NCBI GenBank assembly: GCA_963713445.1
Contig: CAVQMB010000014.1
Location: forward strand, 1 to 64,000
From: CAVQMB01 sp963713445
Lineage (GTDB): Bacteria > Pseudomonadota > Gammaproteobacteria > Competibacterales > Competibacteraceae
Direction: 5' to 3'
DNA: 64,000 bases
Below, piece by piece: positions 32,028 through 40,512 of this stretch (the first letter of the stretch is position 1; every line of letters starts with the position of its first letter). Under the pieces are notes generated by a model that was not told the origin of the DNA, made no database searches, and was given only the letters and a program-made list of their open reading frames with translations. Both the position numbers and the translations under genes were made by a program.

Positions 32028-33374
32028 TCAGGCACCGGCGTCGCCGGTGCCCTCATGTCGCCACGGCAGACTCACGCGAACGCTCAGACCGCCCAGCTCC
32101 GGCGAGCGATCGAACGCAAGCCGGCCGCCGTACTGTTCGACGATGTCCGCGACTATGGCCAGCCCCAGGCCATGCCCCTGCAGTTGCTCGTCAAGACGCA
32201 CGCCACGCCGGGTCAGCCGCTCGAGTTGAGACTGTGGGCAGCCGGGGCCATCATCCTCGACCAGCAGTTCCACCCCGGCGGTCCCGCTGGCCGCGCTCAG
32301 CCGCACCACGCCGCGGGCCCACTGGCAGGCATTGTCCAGCAGGTTTCCCAGCAGCTCGAGAAGATCGTCGCGGTCACCCGGGAACACCTCTTCAGCCGCG
32401 ACCCGGGTCTGCAGCTCAAGCGCCTTATCACGATAGATGCGGCGCAGGGTATCGAGCAGGTCAGTCACTTCGGTGCTGAGCAGCACCCGCTGTCCCGGAC
32501 TCGCCGGTCCGACGATACGGGCCCGTTTCAATTCACGCTCGATCAGGGTGCGAATGGTGCGGGTCTGCTGACGCAGCGCAGTGCCTTGCTGGTCGGGGGT
32601 CTGCTCGGCCAGTTGCACCAGCACCGCCAGCGGCGTCTTCAGCGCATGGGCCAGATTTCCCAGGGCATGGCGGGAACGGTGGGCGCGCTGCTCCAGGGTC
32701 ACCAGCAGCCGATTGACTTCAGCCGTCAGCGGCCGGATCTCGAGCGCTGCCGTGGCCGTATCGAGCTGGCGGATCTCGCCGCGGCTGAGGCGCTGGATGT
32801 CGTGACCGATCCGACGCAGCGGCCGCAACCCCGCCCGGACGATCAGATACTGCGCCACCAGCAGCACCGCCAGTACCACCATGGCGCCAACCATCAGCCC
32901 CACGGTGAGCCGCTGCAGGCTACGGCTGATCGGCGTGTAGTCCTCGGCCACCACGATGCGTAACGGCTGGCCCTGCAGGGTCAAGCTGCGACCGGTGACC
33001 AGCAGGATCTGGTGCTCGGGGCCGGTGCTGAACTGCGCGTCCGCGTCCGGGTCGCTGCCAGCCGGCAGATGCAGTCCGCTGTCCCATAACGATCGCGAGC
33101 GCAGTGTCTGCGCGCCGGAATAGATCACAAAGTAATGGCCCGAGTAAGGCTGACGGTAGAACGGGTTCAGCCGCTCCGGGCGCAGGTGCAGCCGGCGATC
33201 GGTATCAAAGTAAAGCGCGGTCAGGACACTATCGACGTCATGGTGCAACCGGGTCAGCATCAACGTTTCGGTCATGCGCTGCAGCGAATAATGCAGCGCA
33301 CCCAGCGCCAGTGCCGTGAGCACCACCAGGGCAATAATCAGGCTCCCCGACAGCCGCGCGCTCAGCGAGGCCAT
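32028..33374 (-). CDS. Sensor histidine kinase (QseC/PhoQ-like)
   Basis: 448 residues. Two membrane helices (SLIIALVVLTALALGALHY near residue 15 and MVGAMVVLAVLLVAQYLIV near 165) bracket a periplasmic sensor of about 130 residues. A HAMP region and the H-box LGNLAHALKTPLAVL follow. The ATPase domain has N-box NLLDNACQWA, EDDGPGCP and GHGLGLAIVADIV. It is encoded 3 bp after its response regulator and downstream of PepSY and cytochrome b561 genes. The signal is not known; redox or envelope stress is a guess from the neighbours. Confidence 0.9.
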   Translation of the reverse strand: MASLSARLSGSLIIALVVLTALALGALHYSLQRMTETLMLTRLHHDVDSVLTALYFDTDRRLHLRPERLNPFYRQPYSGHYFVIYSGAQTLRSRSLWDSGLHLPAGSDPDADAQFSTGPEHQILLVTGRSLTLQGQPLRIVVAEDYTPISRSLQRLTVGLMVGAMVVLAVLLVAQYLIVRAGLRPLRRIGHDIQRLSRGEIRQLDTATAALEIRPLTAEVNRLLVTLEQRAHRSRHALGNLAHALKTPLAVLVQLAEQTPDQQGTALRQQTRTIRTLIERELKRARIVGPASPGQRVLLSTEVTDLLDTLRRIYRDKALELQTRVAAEEVFPGDRDDLLELLGNLLDNACQWARGVVRLSAASGTAGVELLVEDDGPGCPQSQLERLTRRGVRLDEQLQGHGLGLAIVADIVEQYGGRLAFDRSPELGGLSVRVSLPWRHEGTGDAGA

Positions 33375-33377
33375 GGC

Positions 33378-34043
33378 TCAGCCGGAAAACACGTAGCCCT
33401 GGCCCCGCCGGGTCTGGATCCGGTCCCGGCCCAGCTTGCGCCGCAGCCGGTTGATGTAGACCTCCAGCACGTTGCTGTCCTTGTCGTCGTCATCGTCCTC
33501 GTACAACCGCTCCTGCAGCTGGGCCTTGCTCAGCAGGCGGCCGGGATTGAGCATGAAGTAGCGCAACAGACGGAATTCGTGCCCGGTCAGGGCAAATGGT
33601 GGTGCATCACCCACCGTTACCGTCTGGTCGGATTCGTCCAGGGCCAGATCGCCGACCCGCACCAGGCCACTGGGCAGTTGGGCGTTGCTGCGGCGGATCA
33701 GTGCCTGCAGTCGCACCAGCAGCTCTTCGACATAAAACGGCTTGCCCAGATAGTCGTCAGCACCGGCCTTGAACCCGGCCACGCGCTCGTGCCAGGCGTC
33801 GCGCGCGGTGAGAATCAGCACCGGTACCGCATTCCCATGGCGGCGCCAGTGCTGCAAAACCTCCAGCCCGGAACCGTCGGGCAGTCCCAGGTCAAGCACG
33901 ATGGCATCGTAGGACAGCTCGTGACCCAGATGCTGGCCATCGACCCCACTATCGGTCAGATCGACCCGGTAACCGGCCGAACTGAGCGCTTCCTTAAGCC
34001 GTGGCCCCAGGGCCGGATCATCCTCGATCAACAGCAACCGCAT
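33378..34043 (-). CDS. OmpR-family response regulator
   Basis: 221 residues. The receiver domain has the acidic pair in LLIEDDPAL, the phospho-acceptor Asp in AIVLDLGLPDGSG and Lys in DYLGKPFYVEEL. The C-terminal winged helix ends in EVYINRLRRKLGRDRIQT and RGQGYVF. An acidic insertion (YEDDDDDKDSN) sits in the wing region where QseB/PmrA relatives have a shorter loop. It pairs with the kinase immediately downstream. Confidence 0.93.
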   Translation of the reverse strand: MRLLLIEDDPALGPRLKEALSSAGYRVDLTDSGVDGQHLGHELSYDAIVLDLGLPDGSGLEVLQHWRRHGNAVPVLILTARDAWHERVAGFKAGADDYLGKPFYVEELLVRLQALIRRSNAQLPSGLVRVGDLALDESDQTVTVGDAPPFALTGHEFRLLRYFMLNPGRLLSKAQLQERLYEDDDDDKDSNVLEVYINRLRRKLGRDRIQTRRGQGYVFSG

Positions 34044-34045
34044 AA

Positions 34046-34468
34046 TCAGTTCTCGTCGTCAGCGTCGTCGTGCTTGAGCAGGCGGCCGCTCTTGATATCA
34101 TAGTTATAACGTCGCAGCCGGCCTTTGCTGTCAATCCGGAATACTTCGTACATCAGCAACTTACCGGTGGTCGCGGAATAATACAGTTCGTGCATGGTGC
34201 CGTGCTTGTCGAGAAATTCGATTTCGTAAACCAGCCCGACGTGCGGTTTGCGGTTGAGTTCCGCCTCCAGCACGTGGCCACCGCCGTAACGCCGCCGGGC
34301 ATCAGCGATGATGGTCGCCAGCGACACGATCTTACCTTGGTCCCGCAGTTCCCGGACGTCATCGTGATCAAACGCGTCAGCCCGGGCGTTCGGGTGCACA
34401 GCGGCGGCGAAGGCCACCGTCATCAAGGTGGCCACCAGCAACCGCCGGGGAAAACGCCGCTCAGGCAC
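34046..34468 (-). CDS. PepSY domain-containing secreted protein
   Basis: 140 residues with an N-terminal signal or anchor (FPRRLLVATLMTVAFAAAVHPNARA). The PepSY-like core includes DDVRELRDQGKIVSLATIIADARRR and VYEIEFLDKHGTMHELYYSA. It overlaps the end of cytochrome b561 by 8 bp and precedes the response regulator by 2 bp, so it belongs to the five-gene unit. PepSY proteins are often modulators of envelope redox or sensor proteins; the function here is unknown. Confidence 0.8.
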   Translation of the reverse strand: MPERRFPRRLLVATLMTVAFAAAVHPNARADAFDHDDVRELRDQGKIVSLATIIADARRRYGGGHVLEAELNRKPHVGLVYEIEFLDKHGTMHELYYSATTGKLLMYEVFRIDSKGRLRRYNYDIKSGRLLKHDDADDEN

Positions 34469-35030
34469 GCTTGCGCCCCGTCACCATGGCCCGGACCAGG
34501 TTTTCCCGATGCAGCAGGCTTTCCAGCACCACGCCGCCCACGTGCACGGCGACCAGGAACACCGTGAAATTGGCGCAGAACTCGTGAAATTCCTTGAGCT
34601 GGTGAATGGTGGCATCGCTGGTGCCCTTGAGCAGGCCGGCCAGGGGCCCGGCCCAGGCGTCGGCCCCGTACAGCGACATGCCGCTCAGCGTGGTCGCCAG
34701 CAGCATCAGCAACAGCAAAACAATCATCGCGCCACCGGCCGGATTGTGGCCAATGTAGCGTGGTGCCCGCAACAACACTATCTTCCTGAGATAGCCAAGC
34801 ACCCGCCGCGGTCCGTAGACAAAATCACGAAACCGGGCGTGACGGCTGCCGAACAGGCCCCAAATCAACCGGAACGAAATGAGCCCGGCGACCACGTAAC
34901 CGGCTGTCACGTGCAGGTTCTCCCAGCCATCGCCGGCAAAGTAGGCGATGAAAAATCCGGCCACCAGTGCCCAGTGGAACAACCGGATCAGTGGATCCCA
35001 GACTCTGATTTCCCTTGCCTGTAGCGTCAT
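34461..35030 (-). CDS. Cytochrome b561 family protein
   Basis: 189 residues with four membrane helices and conserved histidines for two b hemes (LIRLFHWALVAGFF, NLHVTAGYV, FHEFCANFTVFLVAVHVGG). Members transfer electrons between quinol and periplasmic partners. Its position next to two PepSY proteins and a two-component pair suggests a regulated membrane electron-transfer module. Confidence 0.88.
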   Translation of the reverse strand: MTLQAREIRVWDPLIRLFHWALVAGFFIAYFAGDGWENLHVTAGYVVAGLISFRLIWGLFGSRHARFRDFVYGPRRVLGYLRKIVLLRAPRYIGHNPAGGAMIVLLLLMLLATTLSGMSLYGADAWAGPLAGLLKGTSDATIHQLKEFHEFCANFTVFLVAVHVGGVVLESLLHRENLVRAMVTGRKRA

Positions 35031-35082
35031 CGTGCGTGTCCTCGCGGGGCACCGGCACAGCGCCGGCGCCCCGCTCCCTGAC

Positions 35083-35355
35083 TCAGTCGTCGCCGCCCGG
35101 CCCGGCGGTGATCAGCCGGCCACCGTCAACGGCATAGTACATCGTCCAACGCTGGCCATCCTTGCCGCTGACCTGGACTTCCCAGGCTTCGGCACCACGC
35201 TTGCGTTCCTTGTAGGCCTTGACCACTTTACCGGGGTGGGCGGTGAGGGCCATAGCCATGGCCTGCTGTTTGCTGATCGCGCCCTCGGCGGCCAGGGCCA
35301 GGGCGGAACTGGCCAGCAGCACCGTACTCACAAAAGTAGTGACAACACTCTTCAT
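35083..35355 (-). CDS. Small PepSY domain periplasmic protein
   Basis: 90 residues from MKSVVTTFVSTVLLASSALA at 35355, a clear signal peptide with AxA cleavage (ALAAEG). The mature part (ISKQQAMAMALTAHPGKVVKAYKE, WEVQVSGKDGQRWTMYYAVDGGRLI) is a single PepSY repeat. It is the first gene of the minus-strand unit leading into cytochrome b561. A longer in-frame extension upstream looks untranslated. Confidence 0.82.
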   Translation of the reverse strand: MKSVVTTFVSTVLLASSALALAAEGAISKQQAMAMALTAHPGKVVKAYKERKRGAEAWEVQVSGKDGQRWTMYYAVDGGRLITAGPGGDD

Positions 35356-35480
35356 AGCTGCCTGTTCCTCGTCTCGTGTGTTGAGTTGGCATCTGCAGCC
35401 GTCCATGTGCGGCTACGGGACACACGATAGCAACGCGGACTTAAAGCAAACTGAAAAGGGGAGCAGCACGCCAGGCGATT

Positions 35481-35930
35481 ATGCTCGATACCGTATCGTG
35501 GATCTTTCTGGCGCTCGGTGGGGTAACCGGGCTCATCATTCTAAGCGACGTCATCCGCCACCCTCAGCCAATGACCGTGATGAACGTCACATCGCCGATT
35601 ACCGGGCTATATTTCCCGCTGCTCGGACTGGCGTTTTACCGGCAAATGGGGCGCGCCCATGCGGCTGGCCGCAGCCATAATATGGGCCAGCGCTCACCGG
35701 GCCAGGCGCTGATCGACGCGATCAAGGCCGACGCCCTGTCGCTGGTCGCCTTCGAGGTGGGTATGTTCGGCTGGATGGCGGTGGCAGCCCTGCTGCTGCT
35801 CGATGGCGAACCGGCCGTCTCCGGGCCGGTGTTCTGGTTCATGATGCAGATCGCCATGATGCTGGGTTTCGCCACCGCCTACCCGGCCAACTGGCTGCTG
35901 GTGCGGCGCGGCATCAAGCACGCCCTGTAG
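35481..35930 (+). CDS. DUF4396-like membrane protein
   Basis: 149 residues with four predicted membrane segments (VSWIFLALGGVTGLIILSD, SPITGLYFPLLGLAFY, FEVGMFGWMAVAALLLL, FWFMMQIAMMLGFATAYPANW). The C-terminal pattern ending in PANWLLVRRGIKHAL resembles DUF4396 proteins. As I recall the family, many members have a Gly-His-Cys motif in the central loop; here that loop is QRSPGQALIDAIKAD, without cysteines. Divergently transcribed from the small PepSY gene. Function unknown. Confidence 0.65.
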   Translation: MLDTVSWIFLALGGVTGLIILSDVIRHPQPMTVMNVTSPITGLYFPLLGLAFYRQMGRAHAAGRSHNMGQRSPGQALIDAIKADALSLVAFEVGMFGWMAVAALLLLDGEPAVSGPVFWFMMQIAMMLGFATAYPANWLLVRRGIKHAL

Positions 35931-35954
35931 CAACTGCCGGCGTTACGGTCCGGC

Positions 35955-36566
35955 TCAGCTCTGCGGTGGCGCTGTCTGGGTCATCGACGGGCGCTGGCCG
36001 AAGTCCGCATACCAGGCCGCCAGCTTCGGGCAGCGGCCGCGCCAGTTCATATCGTCGAAGCGGAAATCCAGGTAGCTGAGTGCGCAGCCGGTGGTGATGG
36101 CGCCGATGTCCAGCCGGTCCTGCCAGTCGCCCACATCCTGCTCCAGCGCATCCAGCGAGCGTTCGATCTTGCCGCGCTGTCCACTGACCCACTCACTCCA
36201 GCGCAGCGCTTCCGGTCGCAACCAGGTTTCGTAACGGGTCAGCACGGCCGCATCGAGAATGCCGTCTGCCAGAGCCTGGCGCCGCAGCGCGTCCCAGCGG
36301 CTGGCGTCGGCCGGGAACCACCGCGGACCGTCGTGCAAGGTATCCAGATACTCGCACACCACCGGTGAGTCGTACAGCACCTGGCCATCGTCGGTTTCCA
36401 GGGCCGGAATTTTGCCCAGCGGATTGGCCTGATTCAGGCCGCCATCGACACCGACCGGGCTGGGCGTATGGCTGACCCGCTCCAGCCGGTCGTCGAGACC
36501 GGTTTCCAGCGCCAGCACCAGCGCTTTGCGGACATAGGGCGAGGTTGGGCTGTAATGCAGCTTCAC
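35955..36566 (-). CDS. Glutathione S-transferase family protein
   Basis: 203 residues. The N-terminal thioredoxin-like domain has LHYSPTSPYVRKALVLA (catalytic Ser region), the cis-Pro motif NPLGKIPALE and the gamma-glutamyl-binding DSPVVCEYLD. An all-helical C-terminal domain follows. Length and motifs match bacterial YibF/Gst-like enzymes. Convergent with the DUF4396 gene. Confidence 0.9.
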   Translation of the reverse strand: MKLHYSPTSPYVRKALVLALETGLDDRLERVSHTPSPVGVDGGLNQANPLGKIPALETDDGQVLYDSPVVCEYLDTLHDGPRWFPADASRWDALRRQALADGILDAAVLTRYETWLRPEALRWSEWVSGQRGKIERSLDALEQDVGDWQDRLDIGAITTGCALSYLDFRFDDMNWRGRCPKLAAWYADFGQRPSMTQTAPPQS

Positions 36567-36693
36567 GGGGATACCTCCGATAGCGGTTGGGCGCGCGCTG
36601 CTGCGCGCGCAAGGGGAGTGCTATAGTAGCGCCCGCGGCGCGGCCCTGTCAGTGACAGCCGGCCCATCGATCACGCAGGGCAAGGAGATTGCC

Positions 36694-37179
36694 ATGCCCA
36701 AAGCCCTTGTGCGGACCTGCCTGGGACTGCTGTGCGAGCTGCTGGCGGCGGCGCTACAGGTGGCCCAGAAAATCACCGTCGCCGTGCTGCCGTTCGTCAG
36801 TTCCGCGCCGCTGTTCATCGCCAAGGAATTGATCGCGTGCGCACGGCGGTGCGCACCCTACCCGCTCCGTTCCACCGCCGGCGGCAAATCCAACCACCAA
36901 GCCATCTTTCGTAGGGTGCACAGCTCCGATCCACCGCCGCCCAAGGCAATACCCACCGACGGTCACCACCAGCCGTCATTGACGCGTCGCACAGCGGTGC
37001 GCACCTACCGCTCCGCTCCACCGCCGCAGGCAAACCCAGCCACCAAGCCATCTTTCGTAGGGTGTGCAGCTCCGCTGCGCACGCCGCACGATACCCGAAT
37101 ACCCCGCCGACGGCAGATCACTCCGCCGTCCATTGCCCACGTGCGCACCGCACACGCTGGAACCGCCGCCGGCGGTTAA
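36694..37179 (+). CDS. Hypothetical small protein running into repeat DNA
   Basis: Starts with ATG at 36694 behind a good AAGGAG site. The first 48 residues (MPKALVRTCLGLLCELLAAALQ, then ITVAVLPFVSSAPLFIA) look like a genuine hydrophobic small protein. From about residue 49 the frame is made of REP/BIME repeat sequence, so its natural C-terminus may have been replaced by repeat insertion. Unrecognised and possibly non-functional. Confidence 0.35.
   Translation: MPKALVRTCLGLLCELLAAALQVAQKITVAVLPFVSSAPLFIAKELIACARRCAPYPLRSTAGGKSNHQAIFRRVHSSDPPPPKAIPTDGHHQPSLTRRTAVRTYRSAPPPQANPATKPSFVGCAAPLRTPHDTRIPRRRQITPPSIAHVRTAHAGTAAGG
36840..37170. repeat. REP/BIME repeat block 1
   Basis: Two GTAGGGTG-type elements (near 36911 and 37051) with inverted partners (GCGCACGGCGGTGCGCACC near 36839). 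Same family as the larger blocks at 50.5-51.4 kb and after 59.9 kb. It lies between the GST start and the fhcA end. Confidence 0.75.
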
Positions 37180-37181
37180 CG

Positions 37182-38825
37182 TCAGCCGCCCGGGTGGGCG
37201 ATCAGGCGCTCGGCCAGGATGTCATCGGTCAGCTTGAGGCTGTTCAGGCTCAGGGTGTGGTACTGGTCCAGATAATCGCGGACTTCGTTTTCAATGGCGC
37301 GGTCGTAATCGACCCGGGCGGTGTGGATCGCGCCACGCAAGCCGGCGGCTTCGGCCAGCACCGCGCCGTCGCGCACCACCAGGCGGCCGTCCTTGAACAC
37401 CAGCGCCGCGGCGCCGAAGGTGCGCTCCCAGTTGTCCTGGCGCCGATACACCGCCACGTCGGCAGCCGCCCCCACCCCCAACTGGCCGCGGTCGGTCAGG
37501 CCCAGCAACCGGGCCGGGGCCGCCCGCGACACGATGGCGACATCATACAGTGAATATTCACGCCGGATCTGCGGCAACTGACTCAGCTGGCTGGCACTGG
37601 CGTTGACCTCGGTCAGCCGCTCGGCGCGGTAATCGGCATCCATCAGCAGCCGGAACAACTGCGGGTAACAGGTGAACGGCGCGCCGTTGGGATGATCGGT
37701 GGTCAGCAGCACCCGCCAGGGGTCATCGGCCAGCAGGAACAACTCCAGGCCGATCGCCCACTGCAGCGCGTTGACGAAGCTTTTGGCGCGGTAATCATAG
37801 GGCAGGATGCCGCCGCCGCCACCGCGCTCGATATCCCAGGAGATCCACTTGTGTGGCCGGGCCAGACTGCGGGCGGCCTGCTGGCGCATGGTATCGCACG
37901 ACACGGTCACGGTCTGGCCAAACAGCACCTGGCCGACGTCGATCGACACGTTGGGGTTGGCCTTGAGTGCCTCGGCCAGCCGCGCGGCCCCGGACGAGAA
38001 GCCGCGCTTGCCTTCGTTGTCGTAGCTGTAGAACTGAACATGGGCCAGATGCAACGGCAACCCCTCGGCGGCCTCGATGGTGGCCAGCGCGGTGCTGACG
38101 TTGCCCGCCAGGCCCAGGTTGTTGCAGTGCACGTGCAGCGGATGCGGCACTCCCAGACGGTGCACCGCCTGGCTCAGCGCCTGCAGAATCCGGCGCGAGC
38201 TAACGCCATAAACCGGCACTTCATCGTCCAGGTCCAGCTTGTGGACATTGAACTTGAAAGCGTGGGTACCACCCGGATTGATCAGCTTGATGCCCAGCGC
38301 CCGGGTCGCCTCCAGGGTCCAGCCGACGTAGGCGTCGATCTCGCGCTGCGGGCGTTGCTGATGCAGCAGCCGCAGCAGGAAATCATCGCTGCCCAGCACC
38401 GCCAGCGCCGCCTTGTCGATGATCGGGATATCGCCGAACTCGAGGTGGGCATGCAGTGCATTGACCGGCAGCATGGCCGGTTCCACCACCGTGGTAAACC
38501 CCATCTGGGCGTAGCGGTAACCGGTCTCGAACGTCGACCAGCGGGCACCCTGGAACGGCAGCTCGGGACAGCAGCCCAGCTCGGCGACATGCTGCTCAGG
38601 CAGCAGCAGGCGCGACTGATTGACGTTGCCGCCGGCGATATGACTGTGGCCGTCGATCGCCCCGGCCATGACGATCTGGCCGCGCACGTCGTACTCAGCA
38701 TCGGGCCGGGCAGCGGGGCCGGGCTCGGCGATGATCCGCCGATCGCGGATCCAGAGATCGCGCACCTCACCATCGATCCCGTTGGCGGGGTCGTAGACCG
38801 TCCCGCCGGTCAGCTTGATCAGCAT
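37182..38825 (-). CDS. fhcA: Formylmethanofuran dehydrogenase/hydrolase subunit A
   Basis: A 547-residue amidohydrolase-fold protein. Zinc-ligand motifs are AGAIDGHSHIAGG, HVHCNNLGLAGN and HLAHVQFYSYDNEG, and the catalytic Asp lies in LTTDHPNGAPFTC. It hydrolyses formyl-methanofuran to formate within the Fhc complex, the last step of the H4MPT formaldehyde-oxidation route. Last gene of the mfnB-fhcB-ftr-fhcC-fhcA operon; its ATG overlaps the fhcC stop. Confidence 0.95.
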   Translation of the reverse strand: MLIKLTGGTVYDPANGIDGEVRDLWIRDRRIIAEPGPAARPDAEYDVRGQIVMAGAIDGHSHIAGGNVNQSRLLLPEQHVAELGCCPELPFQGARWSTFETGYRYAQMGFTTVVEPAMLPVNALHAHLEFGDIPIIDKAALAVLGSDDFLLRLLHQQRPQREIDAYVGWTLEATRALGIKLINPGGTHAFKFNVHKLDLDDEVPVYGVSSRRILQALSQAVHRLGVPHPLHVHCNNLGLAGNVSTALATIEAAEGLPLHLAHVQFYSYDNEGKRGFSSGAARLAEALKANPNVSIDVGQVLFGQTVTVSCDTMRQQAARSLARPHKWISWDIERGGGGGILPYDYRAKSFVNALQWAIGLELFLLADDPWRVLLTTDHPNGAPFTCYPQLFRLLMDADYRAERLTEVNASASQLSQLPQIRREYSLYDVAIVSRAAPARLLGLTDRGQLGVGAAADVAVYRRQDNWERTFGAAALVFKDGRLVVRDGAVLAEAAGLRGAIHTARVDYDRAIENEVRDYLDQYHTLSLNSLKLTDDILAERLIAHPGG

Positions 38826-39628
38826 CAGTCCTCCACCACCAGAATCTCGCCCAGACCGGCGTTGGCGCGATCCCCCAGGAACCGCCGGAGGCGGTCGCCG
38901 AACCGGACCGCCGGGCTCTGCAGCGGTGCCAGCGCGGCGCGCAACAACGCCAGAAAAGCCAGCGTGCGCGGGCCGCTGTCGTGAAAGGTGGCCGGCAGCT
39001 CGGCGGCCCGCTGCAGCACGATGGTGCCGCGCCGCATGCCAGCGCCCAGCCCGCCACCGACCGCGCCGCCGATCACCACGGTGCCGGCAATCAGGTGCTG
39101 GGCGGCGCCGGGGCCCACATCACCGTCGATCACCACGGTGCCGCGCCGCATCCGGGCCAGCGCGCCCGCGCCGGCACCGCCGCGGACATGGATCAGACCG
39201 CCCCGCAGACCAAACCGCTCACCGGGCGCCGGCGAGCCCAGTCCGGCACCGGCATCGCCTTCGATAATCAGTTCGCCGCCACTCATGCCGCTGCCGGCGT
39301 AGCGGCCGCACGCCCCTTCGACGCGGACCACCCCGCCGCGCATGCCGCGCCCCAGCCAGGCGCCGGCCGTGCCCTGGACAATCAGCTCGCCGCCGGACAT
39401 GCCGGCGCCCAGCCGCTCGAGCCGCGCGTCGGCATTGCCGATCACCAGCCGGCTCGGGTCGTCCCCGCTGATATCGAAGATCTGTTCCAGCCGGTAGCGC
39501 TTGTTGACGCCAACCAGTACCACGGCCGCCCGCTCGGTCCGGCTCAATCCGGCCAGCGCATCAGGCCGCAGAGCGCTGGCATCCACAATCAGGGGCGCGG
39601 CCGCGCGCAGGGTCAGCGTGACCGTCAT
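38825..39628 (-). CDS. fhcC: Formylmethanofuran dehydrogenase subunit C
   Basis: 267 residues rich in GxxMxxGxxxxxG beta-helix turns (GAGMSGGELIVQGTAG, GRGMRGGVVRVEGACG, GSGMSGGELIIEGDAG), the right-handed beta-helix of FwdC/GltB-C-like proteins. A structural subunit of the Fhc formyltransferase/hydrolase complex. It overlaps ftr by 4 bp and fhcA by 1 bp. Confidence 0.95.
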   Translation of the reverse strand: MTVTLTLRAAAPLIVDASALRPDALAGLSRTERAAVVLVGVNKRYRLEQIFDISGDDPSRLVIGNADARLERLGAGMSGGELIVQGTAGAWLGRGMRGGVVRVEGACGRYAGSGMSGGELIIEGDAGAGLGSPAPGERFGLRGGLIHVRGGAGAGALARMRRGTVVIDGDVGPGAAQHLIAGTVVIGGAVGGGLGAGMRRGTIVLQRAAELPATFHDSGPRTLAFLALLRAALAPLQSPAVRFGDRLRRFLGDRANAGLGEILVVED

Positions 39629-40512
39629 GCCAGCAACTCCTGCAGCTTGAAGTGGAACTGGCCCAGTTTGCCGCCGTAGTTACCGGCGCTGATGGCCTTG
39701 ATGCCCGGACAGCCACAGGCCGCCCGGATACCGGCCCGCATGGCGGCAGCCACAGCGGTGTCGTCGAGGCCATCGATGACGATTTCCAGCACCGCCTCGA
39801 CACCTTCCGGCAAGGCGCTGGCGGTCACCCCAACCAGCGTCGGGCAATAGGCGTCGTTGGTCGAGGCGATAAGTTTCCTGTAGCGCGAACCGATCTTGGA
39901 ACCCGAGCGCACCACCCCGCCCGGAAACGGCGTGATCACCCCGGGCAGCGGCGCCATCGCGGCCACCCCGGCGCTGGCGGCATCCAGTGCGGTACGCTGA
40001 CTCGCGGCCAGGATCAGGAAGTTGCCACCACCCACCGCGCGGGTACGCGCCGTGCTCTCCTCGCACAGAAACTCGCCGTCCATCACCGGCACCCGCCAGT
40101 AGCGCCTGCCGCCGAGCAGCTTGCTGATCTGGAAGCCATCGCCGAAGTAGCGCAACCCCTGCCCCAGGCGGAGCCGTTTTTCGCCTTCCAGACCGGCGAA
40201 CACGGCACTGGTCGGGCAGGTCAGGACACATTGGCCGATGCGGTTTTCCAACTGTTTCTGCAGGGTGTCACCGGAGGTCGCGAACAGCAGCACCGCCACC
40301 CCGGGCCGGCCGTCCGGGGTTTCGCCGGGCGCCAGCTCGCGCTCGACGCCGGCCTCGACGCCGCAGCCGATCACCGAGGTGGCGAAGCCGGTCAGGCTGG
40401 CCGCCGCGTGCCGGGCCCAGGTGGCATCCAGCGCCGTGATGATCACCCGGGTCGCGGTCATGCCGAAGGCCTCGGCGAACGTGTCTTCGATCACCACGCC
40501 GTTCAGCTGCAT
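39625..40512 (-). CDS. fhcD: Formylmethanofuran-H4MPT formyltransferase
   Basis: 296 residues from MQLNGVVIEDTFAEAFGM at 40512; the longer open frame upstream is out of family. Ftr signature stretches include TRVIITALDATWARHAA, GCGVEAGVERELAPGETPDG and CPTSAVFAGL. It moves the formyl group from formyl-H4MPT to methanofuran (or the bacterial analogue) as part of the Fhc complex. It overlaps fhcB by 10 bp. Confidence 0.95.
   Translation of the reverse strand: MQLNGVVIEDTFAEAFGMTATRVIITALDATWARHAAASLTGFATSVIGCGVEAGVERELAPGETPDGRPGVAVLLFATSGDTLQKQLENRIGQCVLTCPTSAVFAGLEGEKRLRLGQGLRYFGDGFQISKLLGGRRYWRVPVMDGEFLCEESTARTRAVGGGNFLILAASQRTALDAASAGVAAMAPLPGVITPFPGGVVRSGSKIGSRYRKLIASTNDAYCPTLVGVTASALPEGVEAVLEIVIDGLDDTAVAAAMRAGIRAACGCPGIKAISAGNYGGKLGQFHFKLQELLA

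Noticed and set aside
37692..38984. 430-codon open frame antisense to fhcA
   Set aside because: Shadow frame; fhcA on the minus strand has all metal-binding motifs.
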